From: Symsagittifera roscoffensis | Lineage: Eukaryota > Xenacoelomorpha > Acoela > Convolutidae | Assembly (NCBI RefSeq): GCF_963678635.1 | Contig: NC_087064.1 | Span: 37,617,706 to 37,681,705 of the forward strand | DNA length: 64,000 bases | Direction: 5' to 3' | Shown: one piece after another, positions 32,467 through 44,600 of the stretch | Layout of the letters: each line of letters begins with the position of its first letter | Position numbering within the stretch: position 1 is the stretch's first letter | The notes under the pieces: generated by a model | The model's input: the letters and a program-made list of their open reading frames with translations, nothing else | Databases searched by the model: none | What the model was told of the DNA's origin: nothing | Program-made: the position numbers and the translations under genes

Positions 32467-34140
32467 AATTGTTGATACGCAATTTGATGTTTTTTTTGTA
32501 AAATCAGAGCTTAGCATGGAGAAAATTATCAAAAAAGCACTAATTTTCATTTAACTAACTGTTCGCGTCTAATTGCATCAAAGAGATCCTAATGTATTTT
32601 CTGAAGAGCAATGACTTGTAGAGATCCTTCCTCCTAGTATTTATTGAGAACTCGGAAAATCAAAATTGATTGTTGAGAAGCACCTGCCAAAGTTCTGCAA
32701 ATCTTCTAAAATGACTTCTACTCAATGCACTAGTGTCTGAGGGTGACACATTCATTTTGGTCACAAAAAAACTCGTGTCTTTTTTATCAGGAAAACAACA
32801 GTGTTTTTTATACTAGATAAAATTGGGGTTTTTGTAGAAAAAAAAATTCAGCCTGTGTAAAGATAGTTCGTTTCTATTAACTTCCCTCATTGAAAACTAA
32901 GTTATTTTGTTAAGCGAAGATTTTTTTCTCAACTCAAGTTTTTTTGCGTTTTTTTTTCCGTCTAAAACTTTCACGTGGTAACAATATTGCAACCGGAATC
33001 AGTCAAGCTGTGGTAGACCTGAAGCTAGAGGTCAAGTCCTCACACACTATCATTGCCATGGCAGGGGATCAAAAACACAATCTGACTATCCTAAAGTGAA
33101 CGCCTTACCACTATGTTAAGTCATTTCTTTGCCCAGAAACTTAATGAAACAAATCTGTATATTTTTGGACAAAAACTTGAAACAAATTTGAATCGGATTT
33201 GAACCCGATAGCAATAGTTCATTATCATTATTGAAACAATGAATTTTCAAATAATGTAAAAAAAAAACGTTTTAGAAATGAACTTTCTAAGATTTTTGTA
33301 GAATTTTTTTTTTACAAGAATATCTTTTTTGAAGACTGAAAAGGAAAAGCAAGGATTACTGGTTCTGCTACTCACCACGTTCAATAGTAAAGAGCGTAGT
33401 GAAGACCCTTTTATAGGTCTTGCTGATTTTTTTTCAGCAAAAAGTCATCTGCTGAAAGTTACGTAAAAAGCACTCTCCAAATACGAACATAGAAATGGCG
33501 CAAAAAAACATGAAAGATTTCCAGTTTCGAATTTAATTGTTAGATTTCCAGCGGAAAAAAAACTTAACTTATTGATTGAAATTTCCCTAGTTGGGTTTAT
33601 GTTATCAAGAAAGCGCTAATCATAAATTGTTCTAAAAGTTCAAAGAGCTTAAAGGGCATCCATTTTTTCTTTGAAATTTCAAAGTTGAGATTTTTTCAAG
33701 AAAGACTGTTTTTTTATGTTTACTTGCAATCATTACTGTTTTCCAATCTTCGATTGGCTATGTTAAATTGTATCAGCTGACAATTCTCGCACAAAAAATC
33801 TGTCAATTTTATTACAAATCGCACAAATTTAGTAAACAAATTTGCATTTCAAAATGTGACACACTTTGTGCTTTTTACTGATTCCTTTGGTGTTTTAAAA
33901 AAAGAGCTAAAATTAAATGTTTGCTGAAATTTTTTTCATTTAAATCTGGTGTTAGATACCAGCATGAAATATCACTGAACAATTCCACTTTTAACTGAAA
34001 CACTTTTATTTCTGGTCCACTTCATTGGCAATTCGCAGCGTTAATTTCTTTATTGTATTTGTATAATTATAAATTTTGTTATTTTCATTTTTTCACGATC
34101 ATTTTTTGAAGCTGTTGCGAGGCTTGTTTTTCTCTTCAAA
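32467..34140. other. Intergenic DNA between the Rab-like and TMEM45 genes
   Basis: It holds the 3' flank of the Rab-like gene, a SINE copy (33001-33117) and a weak relative of the 39468-39905 element near 33380-33420 (GAGCGTAGTGAAGACCCTTT). The last 100 bp before 34141 are the likely TMEM45 5' UTR, with no distinct promoter motif. Confidence 0.45.
33001..33117 (-). repeat. tRNA-derived SINE copy, minus orientation
   Basis: The reverse complement reads ACATAGTGGTAAGGCGTTCA, then TTTTTGATCCCCTGCCAT (B-box-like), then AATGATAGTGTGTGAGGA. It matches 31613-31720 in the same order. Confidence 0.6.
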
Positions 34141-37100
34141 ATGGGCGATGAGTTGGATTACATTTACCCTGGCACAGTGTTCATATGTCTGGGTATTCTG
34201 TCCTGCGTGAACAGTTTCTACCTGTTCATCACAGGCAAGGTGTTGGAGTCTGGACTGTGCCAGAGTGTGACCATCTCTGTCAAGGGACTCCTATTCCCCC
34301 TTGAGAGCTTCGCCAGGACACTCTTGTGCATCATTGGTGAGGCGCACTCATTGCTCAGTTTTTACTCTGAGAACCCTTCAAAAGTTCCCTGATCAAGGCC
34401 ACGCGTGGCTTTTATTTAGATTTTGAAAGGCGCTCTGTTAACAGTTCCGAGATCAAATATTGTAAACCCTGAGATTAAAGTCGTTTCGAAGTCTTAATTT
34501 AACACAACTAAAGTCTTAGATCCACCACTCAAAATATTTTATTCAAGTCCGAAGTCTTAACACCGTCGTGCCACACTTACTTTTGTCATAGTCGCTCCGA
34601 AGATTTTTGATAGTACCGCTAAACCTTAGCATTGTTGGACTAAAATGCTATCAGTTAAGCGATTATCAATCTCAAATCCTAAAATTGAGACCCGCGTAAA
34701 AAATGCTAATATTCATTTTAGAATTATATTCGAACTTTAGTTTCCGTACCAGGCATAAAAAATGTAATGGTAGGCCTTGAAATTATGCAACGGCAAACAA
34801 GCAGAGGCAGATGTCTTCTTTACTTGAGAAAATTGATCAGAAAGCTAATAGTTTGCGTGAAGTCTTCTGGGCAAGAGGACATAATGGCTAATGGAAGTCT
34901 GGGATAGCGATATTAAACAGGCACTGAAATTAGGGGCTGAGCGACAAATCGTAAACGGCCAGAACTCGAAACAAGCGACAATGCAAAACAAGGCATTGTT
35001 AAAGGTCGAGACTTTGATATGAACTTGAAAACTAATCCAATTGGTATGACCGACATAATTATTAGCCTAAATTGATAAAATTTATTTAAATTTGACCATG
35101 ATCCTGAAAATATTCATGCTAAAGATCGATTATCAGGCTGAATAAGAATAAAAAATAGAATTAAAACTGGATGTGACTAATTAATTGATAAATTCTAAGC
35201 TTTATTCAAATGCCGATCATTTTAGAGTGATACTTCAATTTGTGATCCAATTTTTCGACTAATCTAATAATGATTTTTTTTTGGATAGTCGGCAAAAAAG
35301 GCAGTGCCTAAACGGTTTGCAATCAGTCACAATCAGAGTTCCACCAAAGCAGCAATTGTTCCTGGTTTAAACTGCTAGAGATATCACTTTAAAACGCAAG
35401 TCAAGACAGTTCATTTTTTACGTCTCCGTGAAGCTGCAAAAAGACGTCTTTTCTCTCAAAAAAAATAATTAAATTTTATTTAAACAAAAAGTAAAAGAAA
35501 AAATTGAAAAATCTTCCCATTGAGTTGGCCGTAGTGCAAAAAAAATACAACTGATTTTTTTCTTCGCATATATTCATGATATTATGTTATTTTTGTTTAT
35601 AACCCGGTATTTCTTCTTTTTTTTATCTCATTGCTTAAGATAAAACTCGTGGCCTGATGTCACTAACATTAGTTAGTCTTTGGAAGATAAATTAGGTTGA
35701 AAAGTTGCTTCAAACATTATACCTCATTGAATGGTATCACAATGGTTCAAGTTTAAAGCAAATTGGCTTGATGTAAAAGTCTTAGAAGTCTTTTGTTGCC
35801 TTCAATTAGAACATATAGGTTATCTCTATTTTAAACCCGCGAAAAAGAGATTTTTTTAAAACTAATCGAAATGAAATTACTTCGGGGATGCTTGAAACAT
35901 CAAGTGAACTAGGAATGGCTTCTCTGTCTTCAGTCAGTACACTAAATTAAAATACATAAATCAAGGTCCTAATTTCGAGCAATTTATCGGTTTTGAAATG
36001 TGATTTAATTGTTGAGGGGTTATCATGTTACGGGTTATAAAGTAAGGGGTGTATAAATAGGGAGTTAAATAACGCGGGGATAAACATTGGGAAACCATTT
36101 TTGAGCTATCTTTTTTCCAACTTTTGGATTACTGATTTGCAATTTGAATAGAAAATGTTATAAAAATTGCAGATAATTGGAAATTATTTTTTTCTGTCTC
36201 TGAATTACCACACGAATATCAGTTTATTTTCGACCCTGCTCCAGGTTTGTTTAAACCGTGCTCGACCGTGCTCGAGGTATGTTTCGAATTGGTGCTCGAC
36301 CAAAACCCATGTCTCGACTATTTTTTTTTAGTCGTGCACTGACATTTGATCGATTCTAAAAGTCGAATCACAAAGTGAGCCCATCGAGCCAGGTGGCTAC
36401 CTGCAAAGCAACCAGTTTTTTTAGTTGACCATAAAGTTTAAGTTTTATTTTAAAATTTAATTGAACGCAGGCACAGGATAAAATACTTTGATTTAGAAAA
36501 TTGTTACTTCAATAAAATTGATATCAAGAGGAATCCACCACCAGCATGTAATGTATTCTTTGTAACGTCCTGCAAAAATTGGAAGATAAATTCCTAATTT
36601 TTTCTCAAATTTTATGTAACAGTCTACTTAACGTAGTTCTTTCATCACAAAGTTTGTTTTGCAATTTCAAAATAGCTTTAAATAAGAATAAAACACAGCA
36701 AAATTCTCAGCAAGAAAAGACGCAAACTAGTGAATCCTTTTCAAATGGCTTAGGAATCCTGATTGAGATCCTGACGACTTCGAAAGACAACCACTTTCTG
36801 CGCTCCCAGGACAGTCAGGAGATGCTCATCTACTGCTTCTACATGTTCGCCTCCTTCTGCGAGTGCGCCTGCATCCTCTCCCCCAAAATAGACCGCAAGC
36901 TGACCATGATAGCCTACGCCATGGCCTCCTTCGTCGAGTCCTACTTCGCCTACCACTTCATCGAATCCAGAGAGCAAAGCTGTATCACCGTGTGCTGGTC
37001 CCTTCTGGCATGTGTCCAAGGACTCACTTTTCTGCTGCAGGCGCTGGATGTGAACAATGCCAGTGTGCTGATTGTGAGGAATGCCAGTTTGATCATGCAT

Positions 37101-38076
37101 GGAACGTGGCTGTACCATGTAAGTTTACAAATTTTGTTAATTTTTTTCTAATGTTGTTTTAAAAACTAACCTCAAATCTTTCAGATAATATAAAATATTG
37201 TGGAAGTTTTCACATTTTTAGTGAGTTTTCCCATAAATTTTTCTGAAGTTCGGTTAAATTTTTCCTACAACTGAAAGTGAAGAGAAAATTCGGCGCATCG
37301 GGTGTGCTTTTTCCTCTCAAGATCAAGTACCACAAGTGAAATCAAATAGATTCGAGTGATATATTATGAATAAAAACTTTCAGTCGTAATAGTCACATAA
37401 TTTTCAAATAACCTATCCGGTCTTCACTCGTACTCAAGAAAAGCAGTTGAAAGTTAATTGTTTTTTATATTAAAACAGTTAAATTACAAAAAGAAATCAA
37501 TACTCATGCCTGCCCCTGCACAAAAAAACGAAATAAAATTTAAAAATGAACAACGCAATGTTTTTCAATTTATTTATCCGGGCTTCTCTTGTATTCGCAT
37601 CTGCATCTTATACAAACAGTAGTTAAATCAAAATAGCAAATTACTTTTTTTTTTCATTTCAGGTTGCCTTCTCAGACTACATCTACGGACCCACTGATGG
37701 CCAAATGGACCAAATGTACGAGGAAAACTACGATTTTTCTAGAAACAACCTTCGTGACCTTGAACTAGACCCAGTTTTAGTTGAAACCTACCAATCCGTT
37801 AAGGTATCCAAGGTCGCGTTCGACTTCATTCTGCATTTCTTATTAGCCTTCATGTTTACAGTGTGGAGTTTCATAATTATGTCAATTCTTTTACGAAACG
37901 AACCGAATGACCCCAGAGACGGGTCTTCTCGGCCGCTCGTCGACGACGAAGATTTGTCAGAATTCGAAGATGGCATTTTTGGGAAACAGGGCGACTTACC
38001 AGAATCACGGGTTATTCCTGAGAACGGAGAAGACAGTGGAAACGCCAACGAATCGGTCACAAATTTTGGGATCTAA
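34141..38076 (+). CDS. TMEM45: TMEM45 family (DUF716) multi-pass membrane protein, three exons
   Basis: The exons are 34141-34336, 36754-37118 and 37663-38076. The introns are GT-AG (GTGAGG...TTAG; GTAAGT...TTCAG) with phases 1 and 0, giving 324 aa without internal stops. The family has several membrane-spanning segments; its molecular role is not well established. Hydrophobic segments lie near residues 9-30 (TVFICLGILSCVNSFYLFI), 52-72, 85-105 (MLIYCFYMFASFCECACIL), 115-135, 145-165, 172-187 and 235-262 (FILHFLLAFMFTVWSFII). Joining exon 1 to exon 2 recreates TLLCIIGILIEIL, and GTWLYH before exon 3 corresponds to the conserved GTW-type motif of TMEM45. After the last segment there is an acidic, Ser/Asp-rich cytosolic tail of about 60 residues. 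A polyadenylation-type AATAAA lies 14 bases after the stop (38090-38095). The paralogue (45A or 45B) is not resolved. Confidence 0.88.
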
Positions 38077-38669
38077 GAGATAACTGCAAAATAAAATTAC
38101 TTGAGATTTGACCCGATGATGGCTTGTATGGTTACTGGTTTGACTTAATTTGAGTTAATTTGATTTAATTACTATTCAGTTTCATTTTGAAAACATGCAT
38201 TATAAGTTGCCAATTTAATTGTAACCTAAGAAATTTGAGTTTATTGGATAGATTGTTTTGTTCGAATTGAGTTTTTCTTGAAGCAAAACCGACGAATTAC
38301 AAGGAATGCTGTCTTCTAGTTTCCTTTTTTTCGAAGGCTAGCAGTTCTGGATAAAATTTGAAGAAACGTTGTTTCATTTTTTTCGTCTTAACGGGAGGAG
38401 ATTGCAATTGCGTGGCACTGTACACGTGCGTTTTTGCAGCACCTTTTGGTATATTCAATTGTATATGTTCTTCTTGCCTTTACGTTGATAGATGTTTTTA
38501 TATCCAAAATAATCACGTCAAAATGTAATGTGCGAACTTGGTCTGAAGCAATTCCATCATATAGAATCACAATCAAGCCAATATTTTCTACTTTTAATTT
38601 CAAACAAGATCTTTCATAAATGCTTCTTGAGTATTTTCTTACTGCTTTGATTGTGTTGCATGAACACTG

Positions 38670-41600
38670 ATGTCTTTGGAAGAAACAGGAGAAGAACTAT
38701 CAACTCGGAGTTCCAAGGCAGCTGAAGTCATTCAACGAGCATGGCGAAGACACATCGTAAGTTAAATTAGATATGATGTAAGCAAGAACTTAATAGCCTT
38801 GTTGTTCCGACTTTCGATACGAAAGTAACGGAATATTTGTGCTCAGGGTGGTTTTTTTTTTCTTCAGACAAATTTGGACTTTTTAACTAGCCTTTTTTGA
38901 CGGATTTTTTTTATATCAGTCGAAAGGTATTGTTGTCCTGAGCTCAAATTTGAAAAGATATTTCACCTGTGACCATTTTTCGTAAAGTTACGGGGGCTTA
39001 AAGATTGCCATTTTGGCCAATTTGGGACAATTAACGCGCGATATATTTCGCACTATTAATGCGTAAGCGGAGATTTAATCCGTCTTAGAAATCGTTCCAA
39101 ATTGGTTAAAAGAAGCTTATTTGCCATAATTGGTTTGTTACAAGGAGCGAAATTTATCATTTTGTATTTTATATGGCATGTGGGGGGATGATTTTCAAAA
39201 AAAAATCACATTTTAGAAAAAAAAAATTTTCTTTTGTTTTATTTCATTGAATTTTTAATAGTTATTACTGCTCCATAAACCTTAAAAGGCAGTCGGAACA
39301 TTCAGGGCTTCGCCCTGATACGAGCAGTCTTGTTTTGAAATAAACTTAATTAGCTCTTGTATATACTTCACTCAAAAACTTGTTTTCGATCAAAAACAAG
39401 GTAAAATTAAGCATACAAGTGCCATAAATTAACGTCCGATGGGGTCGAACTATATATTATACTTATTAAGAGTCATGAACGTAGTGAATACTCTTGTATA
39501 GGCTTCAGTGACTTTTTCGTTTTTTTTTTATTCAGGAAAAGTCGTAAAATTTGTTCATGCTAAAATTTGATTTTTCTTAGTTTGACTTTTGATTTATTTT
39601 TAAACTAATTTCTTTTTTTTGTTAAAAAGACGGCAAGTTCCACTATCGATCAGAAAAATTGTTAAGGTCACAAAAACGTGATTGACTTCTAGAAAGTAGA
39701 TTTAAATTTCAAATTAGTGGAATAGAAAAATACTTATTTATCCATTTTTCTCAAATTGCGCTAGCTTTACTGAAAAGTGTCACATAATTTTTTCTTGAAA
39801 CTCAAAGAATCTTGTCCATATATTTTTCTCTAAGGCTCAAAAATTGAAAATTTCTGTAGAAAACAAGCCAGTTTTTTTCCTGCTTCCTTCCGTTCATGAC
39901 TCTTTTCCAGCTGTCTGTTGCTATGTTTTACCTTCACTTGTTATTCCACCAGCAAACAAAATCTGTCAAACTTTTCCTTAAACGATAAGAAAAAAATAAG
40001 AAATAAAAACAAGTAAAACAGCCAAAAAATTATTTTTATATAAATCAGTATTAGCATTTTTTCAGTATTTCCTGTTTTTTCTCTAAAATTTGATTCACGA
40101 AAGCCAATTTACAACAAATCTATGTTTCATAATATTATAAATGATTATAAAAATTTATTATTTGTCATTGCATAGTTCCTCTTGTCGGATAATTTTCCTC
40201 CTTTTTTTCTCTAAAATTTGATTTACGAAAGTCAATTTAATACAACTTGATGTTTCATAGTGTTATAAATTATTATAAAATTTGATCATTTGTCATTGCA
40301 TAATTCCTCTTGTCGGATAAATTCAAAGTAACATCGCATCTCCTCAATAAATGAGCTAAACTGAGCTGCACGTGAAACTGGCGATGGGCACAAAGTTTTT
40401 AAATTGTCAGAAAAAACTTTCAGCTATAAAAAATTTAAAAAAAATTGATTTGGCCTGCATTATTTGACTGCATCCTTGAGTTCACTGCTTAGTGTTAAAT
40501 TTGAATTATTATTGCACTCTTTTTTTGCTAATATAAAGATCTCAGGTTATATAAGGACTATGAAACCAATGGGCTACGAAGTTTAAATTTACTTTGCGAA
40601 GGTCTGATTTAACTTCAAAAAGAAAGGTTTCGCTTGTACGTTTCCAACTATCTTTTATTTCATATTTTAACGCCCGTTATGATTTGTTTGAGATATATAC
40701 TTGAGAAAACAGTAATGAATTTAGAAAAAGAAGAAAGGATAGTTTTGAATTTGAAAAGTAACGGTTAATTTAAGTTTGACATGAGAGTGTGATGGCCCTG
40801 ATTTTTTAGGAAAATCACAAGAAATCACATAAACCACAAACGCAGAAAAAAGGTCATATTTTTAGGCTCTTATCCGAAACTCAAATTGCAAATTTTGTTC
40901 CGACTTTTGAAACGGAATATTTGTGCTCGGGGTGGTTTTTTCTTCAGACAAACTTCGACTTTTTAACTAGCCGTTTTTGAATTTTTTTTCGATCAATAAA
41001 AAGAAATTGTTGGCCTGAGCCTAAATTCAAAAAGATATTTCACCTGTGGTGTTTTTTGTAAATTTTTATGGGGGATTAGAGATTGCCAATTTGGCCAATA
41101 TAGGACAATAAACACGCGATATATTTCGCGATGTTAACGCGTAAGCGGAGATTAAATCTGTCCCCTAAGTCTGTCCCCTTAAGGGATTAACTTTGCCCTG
41201 ATATACGAGCAGTCATGTTTGCCATAATTGATTTGTTACTGGGAGCGAAATCGATCAATTACATTTATTTTTTTTCTGCTCCATAGACCTTACTTAAGCG
41301 TTGCTTAAAGTTTAAGGATATAATTATCCTTTGGCCATCCCCCAGTCCTCAAAATAACTACCAAAAAAACTTCAAGCCATTTTAAGCAATTTTAATTATC
41401 TTAAAAGGTTATAAACATTCAGAGAAGTTCAATAGTTTTTTGTTTAAGGACATCCAAGTGTACAAATACTACCGGGATCTCATCACTTTCAAGTGCCAAG
41501 GAGATCCTGCACAGATGTTACGCTGCATTAACCCCATCGAGGTCTGTGGAATTTTAGGGCACTTTGAATCAATTTCTTATCGAAAAACTAAAATATAGTT

Positions 41601-44600
41601 AAAGAAAACTTGGCTCTTAAAACAACTTAAATAGAATTTTGTATATCGAACTAAATCGCTAAGCTCATTTTATTTCACGATGGCGTCCTTGTTCCAAAAT
41701 AATCAAACACCTACTTAGTTGAGGCGCTCGACTTATGGTTCGACTTTCGGGACTTAAGTTCGTAGTCGGGAAGCAATTTTAGGCCGAGTACAAAGTCTAA
41801 ACATACCCGATTTTGGTCAAGAAATGCGGAACATTAATCAAAACAAGTCGAAACAGGTGAGCAAGTCAAAACAGGTCAAGCATAGTCGGAACAAGACCGA
41901 TTTTGGTCGAGCACAAGCGACACTTACCCAATTTTGGCCTAGAAAGTTCGAGCACAGTTGAAACATAGGTCAAACACAGTCAAAAAATTGGTCAGTCACA
42001 GTTGAAACAAAGCCGAGCACAACCGAAACAGGTCGAGCACAGAAGAAACAAACCCGATTTTGGTCGAGTATGTCACAACATACCCGAAATTGGTCGAGAA
42101 AGTCAAACCACATGTCGAGAAATTTCGAAACTTATATCGAGCCATGTCAAAAATAAGTACAGCACAATCGGAAACGTAGGTCGAGCACAGTCGACACATA
42201 GGTCGAGCACTGTCGAAACAAAGAACGAGAACAGTCGAAAGACGCTCGATTTCTAACAAAAAATAGAAACTTAGGTCGAGAAAATTCGAAACATAAGAAC
42301 ATAGATCAAGCATTGTCGAAAGATAGGTCGAGAAAAAACGAAACGTAGGTCGAATACAGTCGAAACATACCCGATTTTGATCAAGAAAGTAGAAACAGAA
42401 GTAGAATACATTCGAAACATATCCCATTTTGATTGAGGTTCTAGAAACATAGGTCAAGCTCAGTGGAAACATAGGTTGAGCACAGTCAAAATATAGATCA
42501 ACAACAGTTGAGATGTAAATCAATCACAGCCAAAACATACATCGAGCACAATCGAAACATACCCAATTTCGATCGAGAAACAAGAAGCATACTTAGGTCG
42601 AACCCAGGCGTGTTGTTACTTACCCGAATTTGACCGGGAAACTTGAGCCACAGGTCGAGAACAGTCAAATTACACCTAATTTTTGTCGAAAAAGTGAAAT
42701 TATGTCAAACACAGTCGAAGCATACGTCAAGCTCAGTCGAAACATATCTGATTTTAATCAAGAAAGTCAAACGATAGGTCAAACAAAGTCGAAACATATC
42801 TGATTTTAATCAAGAAACTCGAACAATAGGTCAAGCAAAGTTGAAACATAGGTCGAACGCAGTCAAAACATAGGTCAAGATCAGTCGAAATATAGATTGA
42901 TCACAGTCAAAACATACATCGAGCACAATCGAAACATAACCAATCGAAGCAAAGTCAAAATCTACCCAATTTTGACCGAGAAAAAAGTAATTAGGTCAAA
43001 CCCAGATAGGTAGAGCTCAGCCAAGATAGGTAGAGGTCAGTCAAAGCATAGGTCGAGCTCAGTCGAAACATAGGTCGAGCCCAGTCGAAACATACATAAT
43101 TGTGGTCGAGAAAGTCGAAAATAGGTCGAGCACAGTCGAAACAGCTCGAGCACAATCGAAACACAAATTGGAGCTCAGTCAAAAATATTTCTTTTAGATA
43201 TTTTCTATATAACCTCCTTACAATGGGTTATGAAATTCTTTTCATAACAATTTCTGGCAAAAAATGGCTAACACAATTACTCAGATATTACAATTTGCTG
43301 ATTTCGAACCAAGAGTTTTGCTGTAAATTAGATTGATTTTGAACAGGCACAGCTGCTGGATGCTGCCTCTGGCGCTTTCGTGCGATTCCGACTGGCGGGG
43401 GAAAAGTTCCCTCCCAACATCTACTACAAAGTGTTCACGAAGAGTCCGGTGATAGACATGTGTGCGAACAGTCCCAAGAACTACGTCAAGCAATCCAGCC
43501 TCAAGGTAGCGGCCAGGGAACACAACAACAAAGTCCAGGGCGACGAGGAGTTGAAGGCCAAAGATCCAAAAGGTGTGCTATTTTCATAGAAAACTACGGG
43601 CTATGATCAGGTCTCAGTTCAGAAGAATAACCAAAATAAATAACATAACGTTCTTAAAACGGTATGAAACAGCGTTTCTCCGTACTTAAGAGCTGAACTT
43701 CCCATGCTCTATTCTCTTGTGGTTTAATGCTAGTCTATATGTGAAACATTGATTTAAGAGTCATGAAATGTATGTCTTTATAGGAACGCATGATTGGTAC
43801 AAGAGATTTGAGAACAATGGTTGGCGACTCATTACAGATCGGGTGAGAGTTTGAACTTATGGATGTCACAATTTGTGGTACAATTTGTTCTCACGTTTGA
43901 GCTAAACAACTCTGCGAATGAAAATTTACTTCGTATACGAATAAAAACAGGCATAAATCAAATATTCAGCTGAATGTGCCAATTTAGATCCTCAAAAACT
44001 GAAGTTTTGAAACTAACATGTAGCGACAAAGATTGCGGCTGCTGTGCAAGTAGCACAGCATGTTCCGTTCATATTCTTGAAAAAACTCCCCAAAAAATTT
44101 TCCCAAAATGGCGCTAAATAACTTCAAAAAATAATCTAACTGGAATAAAACTAAATTTCCAGGGGTTTGAATGAGATTTTCATAGCTTATCTTTCTATAC
44201 TCATAAGCCCTGCTTGCTCGAATTTGGACTGAAACTCAAAAAATTTGAACCACTTTTCTCGACAATGGAACTTTTAAAAGGTTCGAATCACGGCTGGGAG
44301 GGCTTCAATAAGATATATTACTCGACCAAATCCGATGAGCATTTCTGGTAGCTGAGTTTGCGTGAATAAAAAGAATGAAAAAAAAAATGAAAACACCCGA
44401 ATACTAAGTTCCTACCCATTTTTACAGCTTTTTTTGATCGACTGCTTTGAGACACACTTTTTTTCTAGCACATTCACAATGGGGACTCTGACCGCACAAC
44501 TTACGAGACGTCTCGCAAACTGTACAAACAACACCACGATGGTCTGCTGAAGATAGAGGACGTGAAGAGGAGGAGGAAAGAGAAGAAGATCAGATGGCTG

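Noticed and set aside
41996-42523. 175-codon minus-strand open frame
   Set aside because: It lies inside the 22-bp satellite and translates to recurring repeat peptides. It is a by-product of the array and not a gene.
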